The position numbers were made by a program, and so were the translations under genes. This document shows positions 31,706 to 40,600 of a stretch of 64,000 bases of DNA, one piece after another. Below the pieces are notes generated by a model. That model was not told the DNA's origin. It worked only from the letters and a program-made list of their open reading frames with translations, and did not search any database. The stretch spans positions 62,001-126,000 of the forward strand of contig JABCPU010000067.1 in assembly GCA_016800925.1 (NCBI GenBank), written 5' to 3'. This DNA comes from Suillus spraguei (lineage: Eukaryota > Basidiomycota > Agaricomycetes > Boletales > Suillaceae). Positions within the stretch are counted from its first letter, which is position 1. Each line of letters begins with the position of its first letter.

Positions 31706-33377
31706 TCAGCAACAGCTTGCCTTGATCTGCCGGAGGCACATCAACATCTTCAGTCTCCATAAGACGCATGGCATGATCAAGGGTTGTAGATACTGGGGGG
31801 GGAGGGGAGCAGGAGCAGGTACAGGTGTAGGTACAGGTGCAGATGAAGATACAGGAGCAACATTGTTGACAGCCTTGTCAAGAATGTCACCGATACGGTT
31901 TATGGCACCTTGCATGCCAACAACTGTGGTGGCAGGCATGAGCTTTGATGCTCGTACTGCACTGGTCATTAAGATGTCACCATGACGTGCTGATCATGAT
32001 TTTTTGGCTGGGGGAGGTTCTGATATCAATGTAGTAGACGCCATAGGGCCTGTCAATGATGGATGAGTAGACGTATGGGACATTGTGTCCAGATCGGCCA
32101 AGGCATCATCATGTGTGCATTTTCCAGTGCCAATACTAGATGCAAGGGTGGAAGGAGCTGTGATGGGAAGACGAGGGGCAGTGAAGTTGATAGCAGATTC
32201 AGTAGTAACAGGGTGTGCACTAGAACATGCAGCTGAGACAATGACAGTGGCGGCGGCAGCAACAACATTTTCAACTTCAGGCTCAACATCCTCAGGCAGT
32301 ACCGGAGCTGCAGCAATGGCTGGAGTAAATGCATTGTTCCCTTGAGCACCAGTACTGCTTGGCAAAATTTGAGCCAACATGTCATAGAATATCCACCCGC
32401 TATTAGAAAATTGCCGCAATGAGCTGCGAGATGTCTGTCTAACATGTTAGAATAGGATGAGTCTGTTAGAACAACCGAACTTACACTTGAACTGACATAG
32501 TTGTTGAATACCTCCCGTGCAGCCTCTCCATTGATTCCAGCTCCATGCACATTATCTGTCACAACCCACAAAACGAATTAACGCTAGGGCAGAGACTAGG
32601 ACTCAAACTAGGATTATCACAAAGAAAGAGGAAGGAGCAAGGACGTCTTGGATTGCTACAGGTGTAGATACAAGAGGTTTGAACTAAAGAACTACTACAG
32701 CGAAACTAGCTAACTATATACACATATTGAAACTGAGATATAAACTGAGTTTGAAACTACTAGCCAATCATAAAATAGAAATGAGAATCGTACGATGTGA
32801 TGATTGTGACATTGTTATGACATCATATTCTAGAAGGTTCTAAGATCACGTGACACTATCTTATCTTATCTTATCCAATAGCATCATAAAAGATCTCTTC
32901 ATCTTCATCAGGAAGTTCGGTTATAGAAGCGGTTATAGGGATTTCAATGGAGTTTGTGTTTGTCTTAGCGTTGGGTTTAGACGCTTTAGGGAAATTGAGA
33001 AAAGAATAATGATTTGTATTTGGAATTCGTGACATTATCCCAATGAGCACCTGAGACATTATGATAATTCTGAATTTCCTGATAGATCCCTTTGAGCTAG
33101 TATAGGGGTTATTAGAGTAGGACTAAGAGGATTGTAATATACTCACCAAGTTCCATTTGTTTCTGCAGCATCTGTTTGTCTTTGGAGGGCCAGCAGTCAG
33201 CAGGTTGGCTGACAAAAGAGTAGCTGCTGCAGAAGTAAATGTAAATGTCTTAAAGTTTCTGCCATCCCCGGCTTCAGAGATATTATGGAGCAGGTGGGTG
33301 AGAAGGGCATTGGTCTCAGCCACATTCCACTGCGCCTTTGCTTCACCAGAATTTACAGCAGTAGTATCAGTAGCCAT
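31706..33377 (-). pseudogene. Myb/SANT-like DNA-binding protein of the Harbinger element, broken
   Basis: Many Harbinger elements carry a second gene for a Myb/SANT-like protein that helps the transposase bind the termini. Here a start at 33377 gives MATDTTAVNSGEAKAQWNVA, then a trihelix-like region TNALLTHLLHNISEAGDGRN with KTNRCCRNKWNL before an intron near 33145. Exon 2 (SGAHWDNVHGAGINGEAARE) is cut by the solo LTR at 32557-33035. Downstream, RQFSNSGWIFYDMLAQILPS fits the family. The frame meets TGA at 31994-31996, then continues open with RIGDILDKAVNN to 31706, so that TGA is probably a mutated CGA. Insertion plus stop make it a pseudogene. Confidence 0.7.
32557..33035 (+). mobile_element. 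Solo LTR, family A copy 2 (479 bp)
   Basis: It starts TGTCACAACCCAC and ends ATTCGTGACA, flanked by perfect TTATC duplications (32552-32556, 33036-33040). It is inverted relative to the copy at 2529-3003 and very similar to it along its whole length. It carries GATAAGATAAGATA-type repeats and CACGTGA on one strand. It interrupts exon 2 of the Myb-like gene. The perfect TSD suggests it is younger than copy 1. Confidence 0.88.
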
Positions 33378-33502
33378 AAGGACAGTAGTAAAATGACCGC
33401 AGATCGTTACAACAGTGACAATCAATGAGTAGATCACCTTCCAGAGGTGAGGATCAATCCAGTCCATAGTGGTGCTGGTCAGTAGGTAAGGAAGGTTTGG
33501 AC

Positions 33503-33590
33503 TCCGACTGGCCGAAGCAGCATGCCGGTGCAACTTACATTGCACCAGATGCACATCCTGGCAAATACCGAGTTACCGAACTGACTCTTA
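33503..33590 (-). repeat. Right terminal inverted repeat of the Harbinger element
   Basis: It begins TCCGACTGGCCGAAG and ends CTGACTCTTA, and pairs with 25948-26035 over 88 bp with three transitions. Confidence 0.88.
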
Positions 33591-35539
33591 TTGTGTCACA
33601 TGTTCTGAAAATTACATCTAGAAATTGTCGTTCCTTTATCAGCGTGCCCCAATGTGCACTTCTTATTAGAATAAGTATCTAGATGTATTCTATAGTACTG
33701 ATTATACCACACTTTCTGTGCTCAACTAACAATTTGACAAAGAACTTAGGCCGCTATTGAGAAACTCAGAATATGTGTTTTGAAACTTCGGGTGGCTATA
33801 TATCAAGGTTTACAAGCTTAGTAATGTCGAGCCCTATATCCAGGATTTGCCTTTTGCCCACCTCTTGTGTCACATGAATCACAAATCAGTTCTATGCCAG
33901 TCTGCGGCGACTCTGCAGGCCGTGCTCACTGAGGTAGATCCGCAGCTGCTGGCAAGCATTACTACTAATATCACAACATTAGTAGTGAATGAATATATCC
34001 CTCGGATTCCTTCCCTGAGCTCACTGAGCAGCCCTTACCTCACTCAGGCTGCGCAGTGCTTCATTCCCGCTATGACAGTAGTTGGTGTGTTTCTTACTTC
34101 GTATGTTGATCTTAATTGTCGACTGTGCCTTTAGTTGTTATCAAGTCATTGGACCCTTCACTGATATTCCTACTGTTATTTATGTTAACGATGAGTTGAG
34201 ATTTCTCTGCGCTATCATCTTTTCTGCATGACTGCATTGTGCTGCGTTTTGTTTCCAATTATAATGGGGTCACCGTTGTAACAAACATATTGGTGCTGGG
34301 CTTAAAACCCCATATTTTCACACTCGTCTCATGTCTACAGGAGTTACCACTTGTCCTTGGCCATCTTACCCCTTTAGCAGTACTGGCGGCATCCCATGCT
34401 TACCGCACAACTGTACCAACTGCCGCACCACGTTCCATGAACCGATGTCCTTCCATGTCCTTGCCGCGTCCACATAGCTCCATTTGGTGCGTAGTTTGTT
34501 TTCTGTTCGTTATCACTGATTCCACAGCAAGCGTTATTACATGTTGCCTCATGCCGCAGCGCCTCGCGCTATGTTTACTTACGGCAGTTACTACACTCCA
34601 GCGCTACTGATCTCGCCTAGAGTATTCTGAGTACATACAATTTAGGATATAAGCACCGTGTACCCCACATGATACAGTACCTGATTTTACCCCATTGCGC
34701 GTACTATAGGTCAGGATTATTGTCTAGCTCTGGATCTACCCAGTAGTGGACATAGTCTTTAAAGTTTCCTTACTGCTCGTTAATACATCACACTCGTTCT
34801 CTGTTACCACTGGCATACCGCCAGACTTTTGACTGTTACTTTGACTGAACTTCCCACAAACCGCTACTTTACCGCTGAAAGTACCGCGGACTTCTTTACT
34901 GTTTCTTTGCACCGCTCGCAACCTTACCGCTACCGCTGAGACCACTGCTCAACATCGCTCATTCAATGCTACTGTTACTGACCTTATCTCGACGACGGTA
35001 GCACCGCTACTCACGACGCTAGTTCCAGCAGTATTATCGCTGACCGCGGCAACTTACCACTGACCACGATGCTTGTTTCGCAAATAAGTTAGACTCGAAC
35101 TTGACCATACTAAATAGGCATCCCCCTTTAGGGTCGAACGCTCTTGTTCTTACAAGTGAAGCAGACTAGACGGAGCGCAAGACTAACATACTAGTTTAGG
35201 CAGTGGTTTATCTACAGCCCAAGCTAGGTTGTATCTTTACACCGTGGAGTTGACATCTGGTCCTGTATGCATTCCTACTATCGACAGTTGGTATAATTCT
35301 TAACAGACATTTTGACCAGTCTATCTAGCCTGAAGTATATTCCCACTGTCATTTCTCCTTCTGCCCCATCCCATATGGCTTTGAGACAGCATGACAATCA
35401 TGTATGGTCTCATTACGACGATCAATATTATCATGACGGCTTGCAAACTCTGTCCGTATCTGTACTGACCCTTGTTGCCCCCGAAGAGAGCAGAGATTCA
35501 TATGAAGACTGCTGCTCTATGGAAAGCCAGACCACTGTG
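33591..35539. other. Repeat-rich non-coding stretch, no gene recognised
   Basis: Frames up to about 120 codons occur (for example LLASITTNITTLVVNEYIPR at about 33950) but none is recognised. At about 34780-35060 the motif ACCGC recurs many times (TACCGCTGAAAG, TTACCGCTACCGCTG), giving an unusual local composition. The part from about 35.3 kb leads into the dispersed repeat. Confidence 0.35.
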
Positions 35540-36190
35540 TTCTACTTCCAAGGCTTCTACTTCTCAGAACCTTCCTAGTAAGGTAAGTGCTTGCATTGGT
35601 TTCCGAACACCCTGTGCTAATGTGTCATGTAGATTCATTCCCACTACCATAAGGGAGTGGGTTATCTCATGTTTTACCACTGGGACATCATTCAAATTGA
35701 TTGTCTTCCTGCGTCTGTTGCTCTTGTCCTTGAATGGTATTCTTCTCTCATCTTCTTCAATTGCTTGCTCGTTCGCTCAGCCATTTGGGCGCGTTTCGCT
35801 GAAATCCCCATGGCATCAGTGATTTATTGCCGTGCTCTCACTACTGATGTTGAGTTCGAGGTCGCATGAGGTCTCGATGTTATGTTTGGAATGAACTGCA
35901 TTGCTGCATGACCACCATTTTGTGGGAAGATGAGACTCCCATCTCCAATCCTCCATGTCTGGCCTTCAAGGTGGTGACAGTGTTTCACTGTCGTTCTCTA
36001 GTATCTGCTCATTTCCTTCTGTGCTTCCAGAAACTCCATGTATATTTAGTGGTCATGTCAATCACATTGAACTTGCTGCTAATGATGGTGAATTACAATT
36101 ATCTTAGTCTTCGTCCCTCGTCAGGGCAATTCTATTGTCTCATAGACGTTCAGACTCGAACTTTACAGTCCATGTCATCTTCTCGGGCAG
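35540..36190 (+). repeat. Dispersed repeat, copy 2, adjoining the tRNA-like array
   Basis: Homologous in opposite orientation to 21061-21540, with CTTCCTAGTAAGGTAAGTGC, GGGAAGATGAGACTCCC and CTTCAAGGTGGTGACAGTG in common. Copy 2 is longer and contains a 70-codon frame with hydrophobic segments (CLPASVALVLEWYSSLIFFN) whose identity is unknown. Confidence 0.55.
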
Positions 36191-36261
36191 TGTCAATCAA
36201 GGGCCCCATAAGTTTTCAACTTAGGATGAGTCGTCAAGTGGGAGTTAAATACTTCAGCCTG

Positions 36262-36990
36262 GCTAGTGTGGTTACCACAACAGAATTGAAATCTGTTTCT
36301 ATTGGATTACGCAGGTTCGAAACCTGCTGAACTACAGTTTTTTTCTATCAGAACGCACTTTGACATTCATTCATAGACAGTTTCTTCAGAAGTTCACCGC
36401 AACTGGTCTTAGTCAGGTGGGTGCCACAACAGAATCAAAATCTGTTTCTCTTGGACTGTGCAGGTTTGAAACCTGCCAACGACAAGGTTTTTTCTATTGA
36501 AACACATCTTGACATTCACTCATGGATGGCTTCTTTAGATGTTCATCATAACTGGTCTTAGCTAGGCGGTTGCCACAACAGAATCAAAGTCTGTTTATCT
36601 TGAACTGTGCGGGTTCACAACCTGCCGATGACAATTTTTTCTATCAGAACATACTTTGATGTTCACTCATGGACGGGTTTTTTGAGAGTTCACCATAGCT
36701 GGTGTTAGCCTGGTGGTTGCCATGACAGAATCAAAATCTGTTTCTCTTGGACTGTGCAGGTTCGAAACCTGCCGACGACAAGATTTTTTTCCATCGGAAC
36801 ACACCTTGATATTCACCTGTGATGGTTTCTTCGGCAGTTCATTGTAACTAGTCTTTGCCTGATGGTTACCACAACAGAATTCAAATCTGTTTCTCTTTCC
36901 TGTGTAGGTTCAAAATGTGCTTATGGTAGCATTTTTTTTTATCGGAACACATCTTGACATCCACTTATGGATGATTTCCTTAGAGGTCCA
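36262..36990 (+). repeat. Tandem array of tRNA-Leu-like units, array 2 (5 copies)
   Basis: Five units of about 148 bp have B boxes near 36309, 36461, 36610, 36757 and 36905. The best copy (about 36710-36790) has A-box-like TAGCCTGGTGG, an anticodon arm with a 7-nt loop ATCAAAA (anticodon CAA, leucine), a long variable region, and T-arm GCAGGTTCGAAACCTGC with an exact GGTTCGAAACC B box. The A-to-B distance is about 53 nt, as expected for a class II tRNA. Oligo-T runs of 6-9 follow every unit, as for RNA polymerase III terminators. Acceptor pairing is poor, so they are tRNA-derived repeats. Confidence 0.72.
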
Positions 36991-37189
36991 TCTTAACTGG
37001 TCTTAGCCCCTGTGCAATGGTTTGTACTTCAAGGTCACTGATGGGACTGGACTGTTATAAAACATCCTCGTATTACAAGTTGTTATTCAGAGAAATATCT
37101 ACTTGCTTGCTAAAAGTACAAGACAGACCTAAGGCAAGTTAACCATTCTTCCCAATTTCAAAAGGGAAGACTGTCTTCCTTCTGCTTAT

Positions 37190-37500
37190 CATACCATATT
37201 GATGGTCTCTGGTTCCTTTATGATGTGCACAGTCATTTGTTCCATGCTGAAGCCCTTCCACACACCTCGCTCTCGAGAGGGACTTGTGATAGTACCACTT
37301 ACTTCAATGGGCTCTCCGGCTGGTGAGTTGCCATATATGTCGAAGTGCACTTGCAGAATGATGAGGCAGAACATGATTCCCTGAACAAAATTATGCTGAG
37401 TCACTTTTATTTAGGGTCTGTAAACTCACCACAATGGGGGCCATGATCTCCACCATGGTATATTGACCGTTGGAGATGCAACATTGATATTTACTCCATG
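37190..37500 (-). pseudogene. Fragment of a fungal multi-pass membrane protein gene
   Basis: On the minus strand, SNGQYTMVEIMAPIV near 37490-37437, then a short intron, then GIMFCLIILQVHFDIYGNSP, matches the form of the last transmembrane exons of an Agaricomycete membrane-protein family. Upstream exons were not found and a stop follows soon, so it is a fragment. Confidence 0.4.
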
Positions 37501-37657
37501 GTGAGTCGTGCCTTCAGACATGTTCAAAACACCAATTATTTTGCATAAACCCCTCCTCTGAGTCCTCTCACTACCTTGATTGCAGTAGATCGCATAGCTG
37601 GTGAAGCTTCCTTGGCATTACACTGCCTTGGATATCTATGAACTGACTCGCAAACTT

Positions 37658-37800
37658 TTTTTTTTTTTTGGATCCTTGTTTATTGTCCATTGGGGCGAAG
37701 CCCTATGTTAGACAGTACATGCAGTAAAGTAATCTATGGTACTCTATGTTTTTTTGCTGTGTGGGTATCCTGTAGTCCTGGTCCAAGCTTGCATGAGGAC
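37658..37800 (-). mobile_element. Short poly(A) retroposon with 13-bp target duplication
   Basis: GACTCGCAAACTT occurs at 37645-37657 and again at 37801-37813, flanking about 143 bp. Next to the left copy is a run of 12-14 T, so on the minus strand the insert ends in poly(A), preceded by AATAAA (in GGACAATAAACAAGG) and a GGGCTTCGCCCC mini-hairpin. This is the signature of target-primed reverse transcription by a LINE machinery acting on a polyadenylated RNA. The source transcript is not recognised. Confidence 0.75.
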
Positions 37801-38240
37801 GACTCGCAAACTTCAAACTCAGCCTCTGTTGGTTGTTTCTTCGTGTATTCCTGAGCAGCTTCAAGGGGTTCATACATTGATAGGTTCTCAGCCAAGTCGC
37901 AAGGCCTGCAGGCTCTGAGCTTCACAATTCTTTGTCTGTGGGACAAGTGTATTGGTTAATAATGTGCTCACGCTGCATCCCTTTGCCAACATAACTGAAC
38001 TGACAGCGAGATTGTATACTGTGTGACCTGCATCTAAGATACTTATGTCTTATGCACGAATCTTCGAAGCCGATGCCGGAATTCATCACTATGCAGCTCA
38101 AGACACAAAGCTCCGGGGTCGGGGATTGGCGTGAGTGCGACCATTACTAACTGCACTGTGACTTTTTGTGACACAAAATTATATTCAACTTGAGGTCTAC
38201 CAACAAATAGTTCAAGACTAGAACAAACATTGATTGGACT

Positions 38241-38930
38241 TCAAGATATGTCACGGAAAATCGGCAAATCAAACCATAACCTATTGTCCACCATACAAGC
38301 TAGGCAACACACTAGGTTTGTGTGTCCTTTGAGAGTTGCGACTAGCTTGCCTGTCTTTGTGTCACAGATTTTGACTGGGCATTCTCCAGGCTCTGTGTGC
38401 TGAGGTTCATCCCATCCACCAATTGCAATTAAGGTCGTGTCTGGTGAATAGACAACTGTAAACACGTAGGCATCCCCAGTCTTGATTGTCGACTCGAGGA
38501 TTGTCTCTCCCTTCTCCATGTCCCATTGCCTTGCAGTCCCATTGGCAGATCCACTTAATACTCTCGCCCCATCTCGACTCCAGCAGACAGATATCACATG
38601 GCCTGTGTGACCTGTCCTTGTCGCGATGACCTTGCATGTGTCAATATCCCACAACCTCACTGCACCAACCTCACTCCCACTAACCACTTTCTTCCCGTCC
38701 AGAGACAATGCTATGGTCCATATGGCACCTTCTCCGTCTCTCCAGTCTTCTCCTAGCTGTTTCCCATGCTTCAAGTTCCATACCCGCAGCGAGCCGTCCT
38801 TTGAACAAGTTATAATCTGCTGACCATCTAGCAGGTGTATGACGTTCCGCACCCAACCGGTGTGTCCCATGAACTTCTGGTGAGGTATTTTCACTGATGA
38901 CTCTTTCATTTCATTGCTGGGTGAAGCCAT
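38241..38930 (-). CDS. Short WD40-repeat protein (229 aa)
   Basis: This is an intact single frame starting MASPSNEMKESSVKIPHQKF. Five WD40 blades can be followed: GHTGWVRNVIHLLDGQQIIT..LRVWNLK; AIWTIALSLDGKKVVSG..VRLWDID; GHTGHVISVCWSRDGARVLS..ARQWDME; VFTVVYSPDTTLIAIGG..VKICDTK; and the start of the next at GHTNLV. The last 20 residues (CCLACMVDNRLWFDLPIFRD) no longer match a blade, and the gene lacks the C-terminal part still visible in its paralogue at 22984-24493. It is therefore probably a 3'-truncated duplicate. If expressed it would be a partial propeller. Confidence 0.6.
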   Translation of the reverse strand: MASPSNEMKESSVKIPHQKFMGHTGWVRNVIHLLDGQQIITCSKDGSLRVWNLKHGKQLGEDWRDGEGAIWTIALSLDGKKVVSGSEVGAVRLWDIDTCKVIATRTGHTGHVISVCWSRDGARVLSGSANGTARQWDMEKGETILESTIKTGDAYVFTVVYSPDTTLIAIGGWDEPQHTEPGECPVKICDTKTGKLVATLKGHTNLVCCLACMVDNRLWFDLPIFRDIS

Positions 38931-39841
38931 GCTCTCGAATTCCTAATACCAAGTGCAGCAACATCTCAGCTTCCATTGATCAAATTCCAAATTATCACTC
39001 ACGAGGATAGCAGTGATAGGCAGATAGCAGGGCACAATGTTTAGGGTAAAGTCAGAGTTGAATTATTATTTGCTCCCAGGTACGGTTTTCATGCTCTATC
39101 CTTGTATCACATTGCCCCATAAGGTCAAGTTCAGATGTTGAGACTTTTGTCGTGAAATGCCTCAGCTCTGCGATAAGTCGCGTAATCTTCTCCGGTGAAC
39201 CACACATTCAAAGCAATGCTCACCTCGCGCCACAGCCCTTGCGTGAACCTGGGACAACTGTGCAATACTTTTGATTGGATTGTGGGCAATCAATGGGATA
39301 ATTGGTCCATGCGCTCTGTATGGTGAGTTGGGCAGAGTGAGGAACTAAAGTGATATCCAACTAGCTCTAGTCCCTGTAGATCAGTCTTAGTTGCTGAAGG
39401 ATTAGTACTATCGGCACCATTTGCAGGTATGATGGAGTGTGAGATTTGTACAGAGTCTGGCTAGGTGAGCAATTTGGTTTGATGGATAAGGGTAAGCCAA
39501 GACATAAAGCACATATTTAACAAGTTCACTTCCCCGCTATCATAGACTGACAGTGTCCAGAATCCAGATTATGTCCCTTCTCCAAACTATGTCATTGGTC
39601 AGTACTAGAAGATGGCTTGGCACGTAATGTCTGACCTAGGGTTTCCCTTATGGCATCCATAGAGATCTACATGCTTATGGATCTTTGATGCAACTCTCCT
39701 TGCAACAGGATTGTGTCTGGGAACACTTCATCCATGTCAACATGTTTTGTATCATAGTTGCTCGAGAAGGTGAGGGATACAATCTACAGTTGTAGACGTG
39801 AGTTCACTGAGGTGGACGCAAGAGATGCTGTTTACGCGATA
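38931..39841. other. WD40 gene 5' flank and unassigned sequence
   Basis: The first 190 bp are related to the 5' flanks at 24.5 kb and 18.7 kb. The rest, up to the putative Helitron start at 39842, shows nothing recognisable. Confidence 0.4.
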
Positions 39842-40200
39842 TCTAAGAAGAAAGGGAGAACGGGTGTGAAAGTTGTCGCTAGCTTGCATGGCTTTCATGT
39901 AGGGCCATGTGGTTTTCACTTATGCTCACGTGCGTTTCGGTTAGCTCACTAGACAATTCCATAGAGAAAACTTGTGTGATTGCGTGAAAAAAACGTCTGA
40001 TTTCAGAATTTCGACAGCTAAAATTCTATGGAGTCCAAAATTTTCAAAACACCTGCCAAACACGATATAGTGGACAGTAATCCACACGCCTGCTGCGCTC
40101 CAGGCACAATATGGACAAACAACGCACTTTTCCTACCATGGGGGAGTGAGCATCGAGAATAGCAAAAGCAATAACAGAAAGTTTGTCACATGTTGGGTTA

Positions 40201-40385
40201 CACAATTTGCTTGCATTTGGTGACACAAATCATAACACATTTTGATTACACCATTTGCTTACATTTGGTGACACAAATCACAACACATTTTGATTACACC
40301 AATTTGCTTGCATTGAGTGACACAAATCATAACACATTTTGATTACACAATTTGGTGACACAAATTTTCACACAATTTGGCTGCT
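40201..40385. repeat. About 48-bp tandem repeat, 3.7 copies
   Basis: Each unit contains TTTGCTTGCATTTGGTGAC followed by ACAAATCATAACACATTTTG. The array lies in the 5' non-coding part of the Helitron. Confidence 0.8.
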
Positions 40386-40600
40386 GCTTTTGACTAGAAT
40401 TCTTGAATTACATTGCCTTCCCTGCAGCCAAGTTGTAACAGAGTGCAATATACATTTTTTGTGGGTTTTGTTTGTTATTGATGATGATAGGAATTGACTT
40501 ATGGATGAGTTCAGAAAACTCAAATCTTGCTATAAACAACCAATTTGAATGATAAAATGGAACAAAATATACCTGTTCAGTGAGTTGCTGCTGATATGTA

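Larger units (their letters stand above)
25948..33590 (+). mobile_element. PIF/Harbinger-type DNA transposon, 7.64 kb with nested insertions
   Basis: It is bounded by 88-bp terminal inverted repeats (25948-26035 and 33503-33590) that match at 85 of 88 positions, all three differences being transitions. Inside are the two genes expected of an autonomous Harbinger element in convergent order: a DDE transposase on + (26694-31433) and a Myb/SANT-like protein on - (31706-33377). Removing the 3.45-kb insertion at 27120-30566 and the solo LTR at 32557-33035 leaves about 3.7 kb, a usual Harbinger size. The flanking trinucleotides are TAA on the left and TTA on the right. Harbinger targets are TWA, but the two sides are not identical. 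Confidence 0.85.

Noticed and set aside
36700..36790. Functional tRNA-Leu(CAA) gene
   Set aside because: The A box, anticodon arm and T arm are good but no convincing 7-bp acceptor stem could be drawn, and the unit is one of an array of degraded copies.
37656..37669. T-run as a Pol III or intrinsic terminator
   Set aside because: The flanking 13-bp direct repeat and AATAAA on the other strand explain it as the poly(A) tail of a retroposon.
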